Positions 55,488 through 64,000 of a stretch of DNA of 64,000 bases are shown in pieces. The notes below the pieces were generated by a model, which was not told the DNA's origin, searched no databases, and was given only the letters and a program-made list of their open reading frames with translations. The stretch is taken from NCBI RefSeq assembly GCF_014192015.1, contig NZ_JACHXJ010000006.1, forward strand, positions 372,001-436,000, in the 5' to 3' direction. A program made the translations under genes and the position numbers. Positions within the stretch are counted from its first letter, which is position 1. Each line of letters begins with the position of its first letter. Source of the stretch: Paenibacillus rhizosphaerae. Its GTDB lineage: Bacteria; Bacillota; Bacilli; Paenibacillales; Paenibacillaceae.

Positions 55488-58094
55488 TTAAAGTATTATT
55501 GGCTTATTTGCTAAATGAGCTGGAATAGCTAGGCTTTCAATTTCGGTAAGTTGCTCTATTTCCACTAATCTAGACATTTTAGCAAGATCGATTGGCAGCC
55601 TATTAAGAATCTCGTCTTCTTGAGCACCCTTATTTTTATTATAGGTCTGAACGATATTCTTACCGAGATACTTTAAGATACGAATCCTCATCGTACGAAC
55701 TTCTCTAGTTGAATAATAAAATGCCTCCGGACTATTTAATATTTCAGGATCCCTAGTTATTTTTGCTATAGCAATATAAGAATTAATGTCTCTCGGTCCA
55801 ACAATATGACTGCTTCTATCAAGCCAAGTTTTTAATGTAACTTCGTGTTTTAATGTACCGACATCCGTCATAATATAAGATAAATCCCGATAACTAATCC
55901 GTTTCTTTTTCATATAGTTTCTGAGTACGTCTTTCCAATGCAATGACTTCCGGTAAGATTCACGAAAATTTTCATCACAATCGTCACTCTCTAAAATAAT
56001 ATCCATAATTCTCTCAACGATATCATTAGCTTCATTGTCATAATTAGTAAAAATCAGTAAATCTCCAACAGTTAATGAAGACACTTGTTTCTCAAGCACA
56101 CTTTGACGATCAATATCAAACACATAAGGGGAATAGAACTGTGTTAAAAAAAGCTGCTCCCCTGTATCTAATGTAGCTACTTTTACAATTTCAGAAGTCT
56201 GAGTTCCAGCACTATAGGATTCTCTCAAACTATCCAATATCATAGAGAAATTAAGATTATTCGTAATAGATTCTAGATAGTTCTCTATGTATTCTTCATT
56301 AAGTCCCGTATTAACGGAAATCGCATCATGTTGCTGTCTGTTATCAATCTCAAATCCCTTTTCCAGCATGTTATTCTCTTTTATAAATTGAAGATCTTTC
56401 TTAGTTTGGTCTTGCGCTTGTGTAAACCGCTTGTTCTCATGCCTGTATAACAAAAAAGAAATAGATTTAGTATTGCTTATTAACAATGGATTTAGTTTAG
56501 ACCAATCCCAAACTCCTATAACATCAACACAGTGGTACATCATGTTTGAACTGTATTTATTAGGAGTAAAAAAGTCACATTTTCCAACAATCTCCCTCAA
56601 ATGTGGAGGTACTGACTCTAAAAATACCTTTCCGTAATACGTTTTCGCACAAATAATCGAATATTTTCTTTTTACAAGCTTATTCTCCCTAAACTTATCT
56701 ATTAGGTAATCAAATTTCGGATTAGTTTCATTAAGTTTTCTTTTAATTAATTCAAGTTTGTCAAGCACATCCTGAACTAATGGTTCAAAAGATAATCCCA
56801 AAAAGTCTCCTTTTAGATCTACTAACGATTGCAATTCCTTATCCGGAGAGGGAGCATTAACTTTTTTTTCAGCAACCATCTTCTCCAACTGTACAATTGG
56901 AAAGAATGATTTCTCAAGCAGGTTGAGTAACCAAAACGATTTTTTTATAAACAATGTTTTTTTTTCATTTTCCTGCGGATGTCTTGACAATAAATACAAC
57001 TCGTGCTTACATTTAACTAATTCGTCTGTTAAGTCAAAATTTACTCCTACCTTTTTCACCTCAACATTTAAAAAATTTTCTGATAATTTCTCAAGGCGTC
57101 TACTTTCATCATGAACATTTTCGCTATTTAAAACATCAACATTATTAAACACAATTTCATCTTGTTTCCAAATGAATAATTTAAGATTCTCTAGGTTTGT
57201 TATAGTTTTCGAATTTAGACCCTTACTAATTTCTCCTAGCATGACGATACTCTTAAGCGAACTCCGGTTGTAAATACTTGCAATTTCTGAAATATCTTCT
57301 GCGAAATACTGAGTTCCATTAATAAGGAGCGTTTCAATGCATCTATCTTCAATTATTAATTCACGCGCCACTGAAAGTTTATTGGTAAACTTTATAAGAG
57401 GATCAATTTTTGCCGAGTTACCAGAGTAATAATCGATATCATTAGATGTATAATATGCGGCGGGAAATACATCGCCTATCTTTACCTGTAATTGATCAAC
57501 CAAAAGGGTAATATGATTAATAAATCGATCCGCCTCTTGTTTGTCGCAAACCACAACCACAGAATTTCTGATAACACTTTTTATATCGTCTGTTCTGATT
57601 TTGAACAACTTGGAAAGGACGGTCTTGACATTCTTCTTACGCTTAATCCCCCTCCCATCAAGACTCTTCGCATTTCCGTAGTATGGCTGAATACGGTTAG
57701 CAAGTGATACCGGGACCAAATTCTTTGTCCGAGTCCCACCTTTGTCGTTATAATAAATAATTATCTTGTCGTCAGCATCTCTGCCGTCATATACGCCCCT
57801 CTTATTTTCGTAGAGCACAAGGTCCCCAACATTTAACTCCTCTAGAAACTCCGCATGGTCTCTATCATCGGATAAAAACGATTTAAAACAAGCAAGGACT
57901 ATTGCGAAGTACATAGGCAAAGATGTCCCATGATGAAAAATAAGACCACGTTCTTTTCTTGATTTGGTGAGGAGTTCAATAATTGTTTCTGAATGTTGGG
58001 ATATAAAGTTATTTTTAATTAATAGTTTTCCTTCCAGTAAAAGAACTGCCTTTGAAGAGGCAAAATTTAATTTATCAAAAATTTGGTTTTCCAT
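55488..58094 (-). CDS. drmE: DISARM DrmE-like protein
   Basis: About 868 residues with no obvious catalytic motif. It is first in the minus-strand operon ahead of drmA and drmB, in the position and size range of DrmE, the unknown-function marker of class 2 DISARM that goes with a C5-methyltransferase. Visible features are a region VGDLVLYENKRGVYDGRDAD with a small beta-barrel look, VVVVCDKQEADRFI like a helicase-fold strand, and a Lys/Asn-rich C-terminal half. ATG 58094 follows GGAGG; the upstream extension is hydrophobic translated leader and is rejected. The DrmE call is by context and length. Confidence 0.7.
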   Translation of the reverse strand: MENQIFDKLNFASSKAVLLLEGKLLIKNNFISQHSETIIELLTKSRKERGLIFHHGTSLPMYFAIVLACFKSFLSDDRDHAEFLEELNVGDLVLYENKRGVYDGRDADDKIIIYYNDKGGTRTKNLVPVSLANRIQPYYGNAKSLDGRGIKRKKNVKTVLSKLFKIRTDDIKSVIRNSVVVVCDKQEADRFINHITLLVDQLQVKIGDVFPAAYYTSNDIDYYSGNSAKIDPLIKFTNKLSVARELIIEDRCIETLLINGTQYFAEDISEIASIYNRSSLKSIVMLGEISKGLNSKTITNLENLKLFIWKQDEIVFNNVDVLNSENVHDESRRLEKLSENFLNVEVKKVGVNFDLTDELVKCKHELYLLSRHPQENEKKTLFIKKSFWLLNLLEKSFFPIVQLEKMVAEKKVNAPSPDKELQSLVDLKGDFLGLSFEPLVQDVLDKLELIKRKLNETNPKFDYLIDKFRENKLVKRKYSIICAKTYYGKVFLESVPPHLREIVGKCDFFTPNKYSSNMMYHCVDVIGVWDWSKLNPLLISNTKSISFLLYRHENKRFTQAQDQTKKDLQFIKENNMLEKGFEIDNRQQHDAISVNTGLNEEYIENYLESITNNLNFSMILDSLRESYSAGTQTSEIVKVATLDTGEQLFLTQFYSPYVFDIDRQSVLEKQVSSLTVGDLLIFTNYDNEANDIVERIMDIILESDDCDENFRESYRKSLHWKDVLRNYMKKKRISYRDLSYIMTDVGTLKHEVTLKTWLDRSSHIVGPRDINSYIAIAKITRDPEILNSPEAFYYSTREVRTMRIRILKYLGKNIVQTYNKNKGAQEDEILNRLPIDLAKMSRLVEIEQLTEIESLAIPAHLANKPIIL

Positions 58095-58183
58095 AATCCT
58101 CCATCCCCTTAGAACTTCGAAATACATATATATAATTAAATAGCTGTGTTTCACGAATAACACAAGAAAATCGATAACGTATG

Positions 58184-58270
58184 TCAATTTGTTTCTTCAG
58201 CATCCGCCATCACTCCCAGTTCCAACTTATCCTTCGTAAAAAGGCAATCATGATCTTTATAGGCCTTTTA
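58184..58270 (-). pseudogene. Short C-terminal gene fragment
   Basis: The minus strand reads AYKDHDCLFTKDKLELGVMA, then DAEETN and a TGA at 58184-58186. The frame closes upstream after about 27 codons, so this is at most a gene tail. The family is not recognised. The next 200 bases to 58479 are AT-rich with no feature seen. Confidence 0.3.
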
Positions 58271-58479
58271 TTTCTATAAATATTATTCATAATTATTATG
58301 AAATATTTTCAATTTGATTATTAATTCATTACATCCCCTTTCCGTGAAATACATTCTACAAAATAATCATAGAGTCCTTTAAATTATAGCAAAAATATCC
58401 TATTAATCTGCAACAGGATCCTACTAAGGTCACACCGAGTGATTAAGAAGATGTAGTTCATAGTTCGGGTAAATTAAAA

Positions 58480-58501
58480 CACCTGATTCTAGAATCAGGT
58501 G
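58480..58501 (-). terminator. Perfect palindrome, likely terminator
   Basis: An exact 22-base palindrome (CACCTGATTCT and its complement) is followed on the minus strand by TTTTAATTT. It lies just beyond the stop of the gene fragment at 58516, whose terminator it probably was. Confidence 0.55.
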
Positions 58502-58515
58502 CATAAAGAATCCCT

Positions 58516-58774
58516 TCAATCCGCTTTTTCAAATAACGTCTCTGTGTTGACCGTAAAGCCCTCGATGAAGGCATCTTCATCAATCTCAATCATAATGCAG
58601 CGTTTGCCTTGAAAGCTTACCTGTTAAATATACCTTAAATCCTATGGACTGATGTAATCGTGGCACCTTGGTATCATCGATCTTAATCGATTTGGACGTG
58701 AATTTCGGGATCACGCTGTTCGCCATCAGTTCATAGTTCTTATCGTCAACGATGGTCTCGAACTCCCGTTCCAC
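58516..58774 (-). pseudogene. Frameshifted gene fragment of unknown family
   Basis: One minus-strand frame reads FETIVDDKNYELMANSVIPK, then SIKIDDTKVPRLHQSIGF. After a one-base shift it continues GKRCIMIEIDEDAFIEGFTV, NTETLFEKAD and a stop. The pieces look coding but the start is lost and I do not recognise the family. Confidence 0.4.
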
Positions 58775-58860
58775 GGTTTCCTTGGTCCGTCATCTACCCC
58801 GCTTGCGGTCACGAGTTCCACATCTTGCTTATGATCCAATTCAATCCCATTCCAATATGA

Positions 58861-59043
58861 CAACCTCAACCGTTATTCCGCCAGTATGTAGGTATCAGTC
58901 CCAAATGGATGATTCAACGCTATCGGCTTCATGAAGCCGCAGAAAAAATGACTACCCGGGATATTCCCGATTGGTCAAAACTTGCTTTGGATCTTGTTTA
59001 TTAAGATCGAGCTCATTTAAAGATTTCAAAGCCATTACAATAA
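58861..59043 (+). pseudogene. AraC-type regulator C-terminal remnant
   Basis: The plus strand reads PLFRQYVGISPKWMIQRYRL, HEAAEKMTTRDIPDWSKLAL, DLVY, stop, then DRAHLKISKPLQ, stop. Compared with the AraC motif LGYxDQAHFIxDFKxxxG, the first stop falls inside the second helix-turn-helix and the next part is deleted in places. Upstream sequence does not continue the frame. Confidence 0.6.
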
Positions 59044-59071
59044 ATTGCGATGAAAACTTTGCTTAAACGAT

Positions 59072-59107
59072 AAACTCCCCTCCGTTAAACCATGAAGGGG
59101 AGTTTTT
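59072..59107. terminator. Terminator after the fucosidase gene
   Basis: AAACTCCCCT and AGGGGAGTTTTT form a 10-base stem around 14 bases. The longer T-run is on the plus strand, but A/T tracts on both sides allow the convergent minus-strand fucosidase gene to end here too. Confidence 0.7.
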
Positions 59108-59111
59108 CACC

Positions 59112-60392
59112 CTATTTGCGCACAGGCCAAATGGGTTCTTGATCAAATTCTACAGCAATGACCGTGTTCCATTCGTCGCAGGATTCGGCGGGGACATCGA
59201 TCCAGATCCGATTTACGCTGTACCTTCCTTCTGTCCCGCTCAAGTGTCCGAATATTTCTTCTACTCTGTAAGCGAGTCCTTCTCCCGTCTTCAGCAGCTT
59301 CACAGACTTCACTTGGCCTCCCAGTTCACGCACTTCCACAGGGAATCTCGGAATCTCTCTTAGATGCAAATAGATCGTATTTCCCTTTCGGGTCATAGGT
59401 CCATAAAAACAAGGAGGATAATGTTCTACAACGCGTTGGGTTCCATAAATACTATCACCCGAGTGGCCAAGCCACGCTCCGATCCGCTGTAATCGTTCGA
59501 TCGCTTCTCTGGGCCAAGTGCCTTCGGGTCGAGGACCTACATTTAACAGCAGGTTCCCCCCTTTGCTTGCCACTTCGAGCAATGTATCTAGTAGTAGTAC
59601 TTCGCTTTTATAGGTTGAAGCATCGGAATGATAAGCCCATTGATGATTCATGGTCATGCAGGTCTCCCACCATCCATCCGGCGGATGTGTCGGTACGAAT
59701 TGTTCTGGCGTCTCATAGTCACCCACGTCTGGCAACCGATCGTTTATGACGAGATGAGGCTGCAAGTTCAACATCATTTGCTTCACTTCACTGCTGCGCC
59801 AGCGATCCGCGCCGAATCCCGGAACATCGAACCATATCAGATCAATTCGACCGTAATTGGTTAGTAATTCACGCAGTTGTTCCATAAAGCGCTTATGGAA
59901 CTGCCACCATCTCGCAGGATCATATGTATTCGGCTTGGGCGATTGAATCCCCTTGCTAATGGGGATGGTAGCGAAGTCAGGATCATGCCAGTCAATGGTC
60001 GTAAAATACAACCCCACTTTTAACCCTGCTTCTCTCACAGCCTCGACATAAGGTGCGATCAAATCTTGTTGCGGTCCTCTCTTCGTTGCGCAATAGTCGG
60101 TCGTTGCCGTGTCGAAGAGACAGAATCCATCATGATGCTTCGCAGTGAGCACCACGTATTTCGCACCTGCTTCCTTCGCCTGCCGAGCCCATTCTCTAGG
60201 ATTATAGCTCGTAGGATGGAACTCATCTGCCAGACTTTCATAGGTTTCAACATCCAAATGCTGACTGCTATGGGGCATTAAAGGCCAAGAAGCCTCAATT
60301 TCGCGTAAAGCATACGGACCCCAATGAATAAAAACGCCGAATCGAGCTTCATCGAACCATTGGGCTTCGGGATGAACTGCTTTCATGTACAT
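59112..60392 (-). CDS. Alpha-L-fucosidase (GH29)
   Basis: 426 residues without a signal peptide, so cytoplasmic. GH29 hallmarks are ARFGVFIHWGPYAL (16-29), YVVLTAKHHDGFCLF (79-93) and IDLIWFDVPG with Asp189 as the likely nucleophile. It removes alpha-linked L-fucose from oligosaccharides taken up by the cell. It is the last gene of the visible operon, with GGGGAG upstream of the ATG. The enolase-family dehydratase and SDR encoded before it suggest that fucose is oxidised and dehydrated rather than phosphorylated. Confidence 0.93.
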   Translation of the reverse strand: MYMKAVHPEAQWFDEARFGVFIHWGPYALREIEASWPLMPHSSQHLDVETYESLADEFHPTSYNPREWARQAKEAGAKYVVLTAKHHDGFCLFDTATTDYCATKRGPQQDLIAPYVEAVREAGLKVGLYFTTIDWHDPDFATIPISKGIQSPKPNTYDPARWWQFHKRFMEQLRELLTNYGRIDLIWFDVPGFGADRWRSSEVKQMMLNLQPHLVINDRLPDVGDYETPEQFVPTHPPDGWWETCMTMNHQWAYHSDASTYKSEVLLLDTLLEVASKGGNLLLNVGPRPEGTWPREAIERLQRIGAWLGHSGDSIYGTQRVVEHYPPCFYGPMTRKGNTIYLHLREIPRFPVEVRELGGQVKSVKLLKTGEGLAYRVEEIFGHLSGTEGRYSVNRIWIDVPAESCDEWNTVIAVEFDQEPIWPVRK

Positions 60393-60431
60393 TCAACTCC
60401 CCTTGATTTATTCGTGAAAATAGCATGCATG

Positions 60432-61529
60432 CTACTGAACTCGGTATTCATCAAAATAACGCGGAATGATTTCGGTCGATGCTCCTGGCATCTGCGGCAG
60501 CACATAGAATCCGTCCTTTACCGTTGCCGGCTCTTCGAAAATATGACGAATCCAAGGAATATACTCTAACAGGACCGCATTCGGTGTGGATGCAACCAGA
60601 TGCTGATGAATTTGCCCCATATCGCCGACATGCGGGCATATCGGTAAATCGTATGCGGCGGCTAATCCGGCAATTTGCAGCCATTCGGTAATGCCCGCAA
60701 CACGCGTGACATCCGCCTGCACATATTCGACTGCACCTTGATGGATGTAATCACGAAACGCATATTTGGAATACACATGCTCGCCAAGTGCAATCGGTAC
60801 GTTCAGCTCATCTGCTAATTTCCGGTGATTCATGATGTCATCTGGATTCAGCGGTTCCTCGAGCCAGAGAAGGTCGAACTGTTCCAATTTCTTGCCCCAT
60901 GTCATCGCTGTCGTGATGTTCCATTGCTGGTTCACGTCAATCATCAATCCGACTTGATCCCCGATCGCGCGGCGTACCGCCTGTACCCGAGTAAAGTCCT
61001 CACGTGGATCTGGCTTGCCGACTTTCATCTTTACTGCGGTAAATCCCTCTTCAAGAATGCTGGTCATATCGGCAATAAGCCGATCCTGACTCCAATTCAA
61101 CCAACCGCCATTCGTATTATAAGCTTTAATCTTCTGTGATTTATGTCCGCCGAGCAGCTGCCACAACGGTTTGTTCGAGGCTTTCGCCATGATATCCCAT
61201 AAGGCAATGTCTACTGCGGCTAAGGCCATATGCGTGACCCCTGCACGACCAATCCAATGCATCTCCCCATATCGCAGCTCATCCCAAATTTGCTTCACCA
61301 TGAACGGGTCCTTGCCGATCAGCTTCTTAGCATAATAGCGATCAATAGTCGCTGCGATCATCTCGTCTCCTTGTGCGCATGTGCCTGTATAGCCGTAACC
61401 CGTGATTCCCTCATCCGTATAGATGCGAATGCCTGTTACGCCCCAATGAGTAGCGACATTAATCGCATCTGTAATCGGCGGAGTGATGGGGACGTGCAAA
61501 ATAAAGCTCTCTGCCTTTATGATCTTCAT
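60432..61529 (-). CDS. Enolase-superfamily sugar acid dehydratase
   Basis: 365 residues of the mandelate racemase/muconate lactonising group. Visible catalytic features are the KxK motif FTAVKMKVGKP, metal ligands in MIDVNQQW, LWLEEPLNPDD and ALGEHVYSK, and a His in ICPHVGDMGQIHQHL. The lid region starts FILHVPITPPITDAINVATHW. In this operon a dehydratase for L-fuconate or a related aldonate is likely, giving a 2-keto-3-deoxy acid. A 14-base palindrome (TAGCATGCATGCTA, 60421-60434) overlaps the stop. Confidence 0.88.
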   Translation of the reverse strand: MKIIKAESFILHVPITPPITDAINVATHWGVTGIRIYTDEGITGYGYTGTCAQGDEMIAATIDRYYAKKLIGKDPFMVKQIWDELRYGEMHWIGRAGVTHMALAAVDIALWDIMAKASNKPLWQLLGGHKSQKIKAYNTNGGWLNWSQDRLIADMTSILEEGFTAVKMKVGKPDPREDFTRVQAVRRAIGDQVGLMIDVNQQWNITTAMTWGKKLEQFDLLWLEEPLNPDDIMNHRKLADELNVPIALGEHVYSKYAFRDYIHQGAVEYVQADVTRVAGITEWLQIAGLAAAYDLPICPHVGDMGQIHQHLVASTPNAVLLEYIPWIRHIFEEPATVKDGFYVLPQMPGASTEIIPRYFDEYRVQ

Positions 61530-61559
61530 GATTCAATCTCCCCTGTTCCCTCGATGTCT

Positions 61560-62321
61560 TCAATAGCCTAACGATGCCCCGCCATCTACCGGCAAGGCAA
61601 TGCCTGTGATGAATTGCGATGATTCCGAAGCCAGAAATACGACGGCATCGGCAATTTCCTCTGCACGTGCCGGTCTGCCAAGTGCATGCATCTCATTGAG
61701 TGAGGTGCGTACCTGCTCTGGATCGGCCTGCTCCATCGTCCATTTCTCTAGAAGCGGCGTCATCACGCCCGCTGGGCAGATACAGTTCACCCGTACCCTG
61801 TCAGGGGCATAATCGATTGCAAGAGCTTTCGTCATGGCGATAATGGCGCCTTTGGTCGCAACGTAGACGGCGTTCTGCTTCTGTCCAACCAAACCATTCA
61901 ACGAGGCCATATTGACGATACTCCCACACGTGGTCCTTAAATAAGGTATCGTATATTTAATCATCAGATATACGCTCTTCAGGTTAATGTCGATTACCCT
62001 TGTCCATTCGTGTTCCAATACCTCTTCCAATGGTTTAGGCAATATGGTTGCAGCATTATTGAATAAGACATCGATCCGACCGAATTGCCTGACAACATCC
62101 GTAACAAGCGCTTGAACCGCCATGCCGTCGGATACGTCCGTCTGTATAGCCACTGCTGATCCGTTATAGCGAATGATCTCATGTACGACCCTTCGCGCCT
62201 CTTCTTCATTCACTTCTGCAATGACCACGATTGCGCCTTCGGAGGCGAACCTTCTGGCTGTCACTTCACCGATACCGGATCCGCCACCCGTTACAATGCA
62301 TACTTTCCCTTCAAAAGACAA
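61560..62321 (-). CDS. Short-chain dehydrogenase/reductase
   Basis: About 253 residues of the classical SDR type: KVCIVTGGGSGIGEVTARRF (cofactor loop), NNAATILPKP, SIVNMASLNGLVGQKQNAVYVATKGAI with the Ser-Tyr-Lys triad, and a C-terminal GIALPVDGGASLGY. TTG 62321 is the start, with AGGAGG at a good distance; the ORF-initial codon at 62339 lies over that site. It probably oxidises L-fucose or the 2-keto-3-deoxyfuconate intermediate. It lies between the binding-protein and dehydratase genes. Confidence 0.88.
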   Translation of the reverse strand: MSFEGKVCIVTGGGSGIGEVTARRFASEGAIVVIAEVNEEEARRVVHEIIRYNGSAVAIQTDVSDGMAVQALVTDVVRQFGRIDVLFNNAATILPKPLEEVLEHEWTRVIDINLKSVYLMIKYTIPYLRTTCGSIVNMASLNGLVGQKQNAVYVATKGAIIAMTKALAIDYAPDRVRVNCICPAGVMTPLLEKWTMEQADPEQVRTSLNEMHALGRPARAEEIADAVVFLASESSQFITGIALPVDGGASLGY

Positions 62322-62366
62322 CGTACTTCCTCCTCTCAACCCTTATCATGAATGCTTGCTTCTTGC

Positions 62367-63536
62367 CTAAGAACGGATAAGCTGTTGAATTTGCTCCGAT
62401 GCGAGGGCTAACGCTTGTTGTTCCGATAATTCACCTATGATGCAGCTACGAAGCGCTTGCCATAGAATGTCCTCAGCCGTAGGGTACGTTGGGAACTTGG
62501 GTGGTATAATGACGCTCGTAGCGATTGTCTCCTCAAATAGAGACCAGCGTCTAGCGGCAATGGAATTCGGTAGAGCCTCCCGCTTCAGGCGTTTCATGAT
62601 CGATTGTCTTACAGGAACATGACCTTGATCCGCATCTATGGATTGCGCTTCGGGCGAAGTTATGAATTTCAGCAATAAAAGTGCCTCTTCCACATGCTCG
62701 CTGGACGCTGGAATCGCGAACGAATGACTTCCGCAGTAGACCGCACGACGGCCGCTTGCCGATTTCGGGGTCAACGCAAGATCGAATACGTTAGCGACGG
62801 GTGATTCGGAGAGTAAGCCGAAATAACCTGGCCAATCGGTAACCATCGTACTCTCCCCCTGTCGAAAGGATGCCGATACTTCATCATAATGCATATCCGG
62901 CAGCCCTTTCGGTGTCCACCCCCATTGATACCATTGTCTGAGCTTCTGAAGGGCTTCGACTCCCGCTTCACTGGCAAACATAGGCTGTAATTGCTCATCG
63001 AATAGCTGCCCGCCGCCACTGATCAATAATTCGAAGAAGGTCCCGAATAACCCGGATTCCATCCCAGGGAATACGAACCCCGTGTAGCCGGCTTCAGTTA
63101 CACTGGACGCAACATGAGCCAGCTCCTCCCAGGTCTCCGGAACGGATAACCCCAGCTCCTCCAGTCGGTCGCGCCGGTAGAACAGCAGCCTAGCATCAAA
63201 ATTACGCGGAATACTCATCAATTTACCTTGCACGCGAGCAAGATCCTGAAGAGCGGGAGAGAAATCCTCCAGCTCTTCTGCGGTGAATTCTTGATCTAAT
63301 CCATATAAATAACGGGCTTGCGAAGGAGCATATTTCGTATGCGTCGATATCAGATCATAGGAAGGTAAGCTGTTCTCCATACATTCTTGTACATGGCGAT
63401 TCAGCTCAGGATGTGTTCCCTTGAACCCAATATCCACTTGAATCCCGAACTGCTGACTGAATTGCGACAAGCATGAATACAGCGGAGCATAGGCAGGACC
63501 GTCAATGAGCGCAACGCGAAGCGTCTTGGAATTCAT
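62367..63536 (-). CDS. Solute-binding protein-like, no signal peptide
   Basis: 389 residues with the pattern of sugar ABC solute-binding proteins: FDARLLFYRRDRLEELGLSVPETWEELAHVAS, FRQGESTMVTDWPGYFGLL, then AVYCGSHSFAIPASSEHVEEALLLLKFITSP. It starts MNSKTLRVALIDGPAYAPLY with no hydrophobic leader and no lipobox, and no in-frame upstream start restores one. It could be a cytoplasmic sugar sensor or a protein that has lost its leader. It lies between a normal-looking binding protein gene and the catabolic genes. Confidence 0.8.
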   Translation of the reverse strand: MNSKTLRVALIDGPAYAPLYSCLSQFSQQFGIQVDIGFKGTHPELNRHVQECMENSLPSYDLISTHTKYAPSQARYLYGLDQEFTAEELEDFSPALQDLARVQGKLMSIPRNFDARLLFYRRDRLEELGLSVPETWEELAHVASSVTEAGYTGFVFPGMESGLFGTFFELLISGGGQLFDEQLQPMFASEAGVEALQKLRQWYQWGWTPKGLPDMHYDEVSASFRQGESTMVTDWPGYFGLLSESPVANVFDLALTPKSASGRRAVYCGSHSFAIPASSEHVEEALLLLKFITSPEAQSIDADQGHVPVRQSIMKRLKREALPNSIAARRWSLFEETIATSVIIPPKFPTYPTAEDILWQALRSCIIGELSEQQALALASEQIQQLIRS

Positions 63537-63560
63537 GTCGTACGTACACCTCTCCGTGGT

Positions 63561-64000
63561 TTATTTCAGGGATGACAAGAACTCAACCGTCTTCGGATCG
63601 GACTGGAATGCGGATGTATCGAACGGCTCGGTCATCGCTTTCTGCGCCATCTCCAGATACTGCGGCAAGCCTAGTTTCTGCAAGCCCTCTACATATGTCT
63701 GCCAATCGTTCTCGATGGATTTCGATCCATTAATAAATTGGGCCATGGATTGTTTGACATACTGTTCAATATTCGTCTTCAGCAAGGCGAAGTTCTGGTA
63801 CTCCTGTGGTTGAATCCAAATCACCCCTGGATACACTTGCTTCGGCTGATGACCGGCATAATTCTTCATCGTCTCCAGCATCAGGAGGGATTCCAATCCA
63901 TCTGCCGAAAATGGCGCCTTCGCTTCTACAAATCCGTTTCTCCACGTCGTATTTTGGAAAATGGGCCCCATTTGGTTCCAGCCTTCATTCTGCTTCGCGC
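63561..64000 (-). CDS. ABC transporter solute-binding protein, C-terminal part
   Basis: The open frame continues beyond the right edge, so only the last 145 or so residues are seen. It ends in the pattern VKQSMAQFINGSKSIENDWQTYVEGLQKLGLPQYLEMAQKAM, the C-terminal helix pair typical of LplA/YtcQ-type sugar-binding lipoproteins. Its stop is 24 bases before the ATG of the leaderless binding-protein gene, so the operon extends to the right and probably includes the permeases. Confidence 0.85.
   Translation of the reverse strand, partial: AKQNEGWNQMGPIFQNTTWRNGFVEAKAPFSADGLESLLMLETMKNYAGHQPKQVYPGVIWIQPQEYQNFALLKTNIEQYVKQSMAQFINGSKSIENDWQTYVEGLQKLGLPQYLEMAQKAMTEPFDTSAFQSDPKTVEFLSSLK

Noticed and set aside
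60421..60434. 14-base palindrome TAGCATGCATGCTA
   Set aside because: Overlaps the dehydratase stop codon and has no partner element; probably chance.

Overview
The window looks like a chromosomal segment of a Paenibacillus-like member of the Bacillota. The evidence is strong AGGAGG-type ribosome binding sites, frequent TTG and GTG starts, lipoprotein solute-binding proteins next to two permeases and a membrane-anchored AraC regulator, and secreted multi-domain glycoside hydrolases. No rRNA, tRNA, CRISPR array or intact insertion sequence was recognised.

Layout. 0-5.7 kb: small redox and regulatory genes (two aldo/keto reductases, HxlR, MerR, a DMT transporter, LysR). 5.8-11.8 kb and 14.7-20.6 kb: two paralogous sugar-uptake cassettes with the same order (permease, permease, lipoprotein, AraC-type membrane regulator), all on the minus strand. 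Between them lies a TetR-controlled cluster (zinc-less alcohol dehydrogenase-like reductase, ABM monooxygenase, VOC protein) with a triple-dyad operator. 20.6-24.7 kb: repeats, decayed genes, and an intact DM13/DoxX redox pair. 24.7-30.9 kb: cell-wall-polysaccharide degradation, with a secreted GH87-like enzyme, a holin-like protein, a GH16 glucanase and a GH19 chitinase. Neither of the last two has a signal peptide. 31.9-36.8 kb: orphan exported proteins and broken genes.

37-58 kb is a visibly AT-rich defence island. It holds a class 2 DISARM set: DrmE-like, DrmA helicase, DrmB/DUF1998, and a DrmMII cytosine methyltransferase that is convergent with the rest. No drmC is visible. Next to it is a second minus-strand run: a protein with two different GHKL ATPase modules (MORC/Hsp90-like at the N-terminus, histidine-kinase-like at the C-terminus), a protein with a receiver domain, a McrB-like AAA+ GTPase, a DUF2357/PD-(D/E)XK nuclease-like partner and a RES-domain protein. 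The kinase/receiver pair beside a McrBC-like machine is the most interesting candidate for an undescribed system.

59-64 kb: an alpha-L-fucosidase, an enolase-superfamily sugar acid dehydratase, an SDR and two solute-binding proteins form what looks like a fucoside catabolic operon that continues past the right edge.

Domain calls come from reading motifs in the translated sequence. No database search was run.
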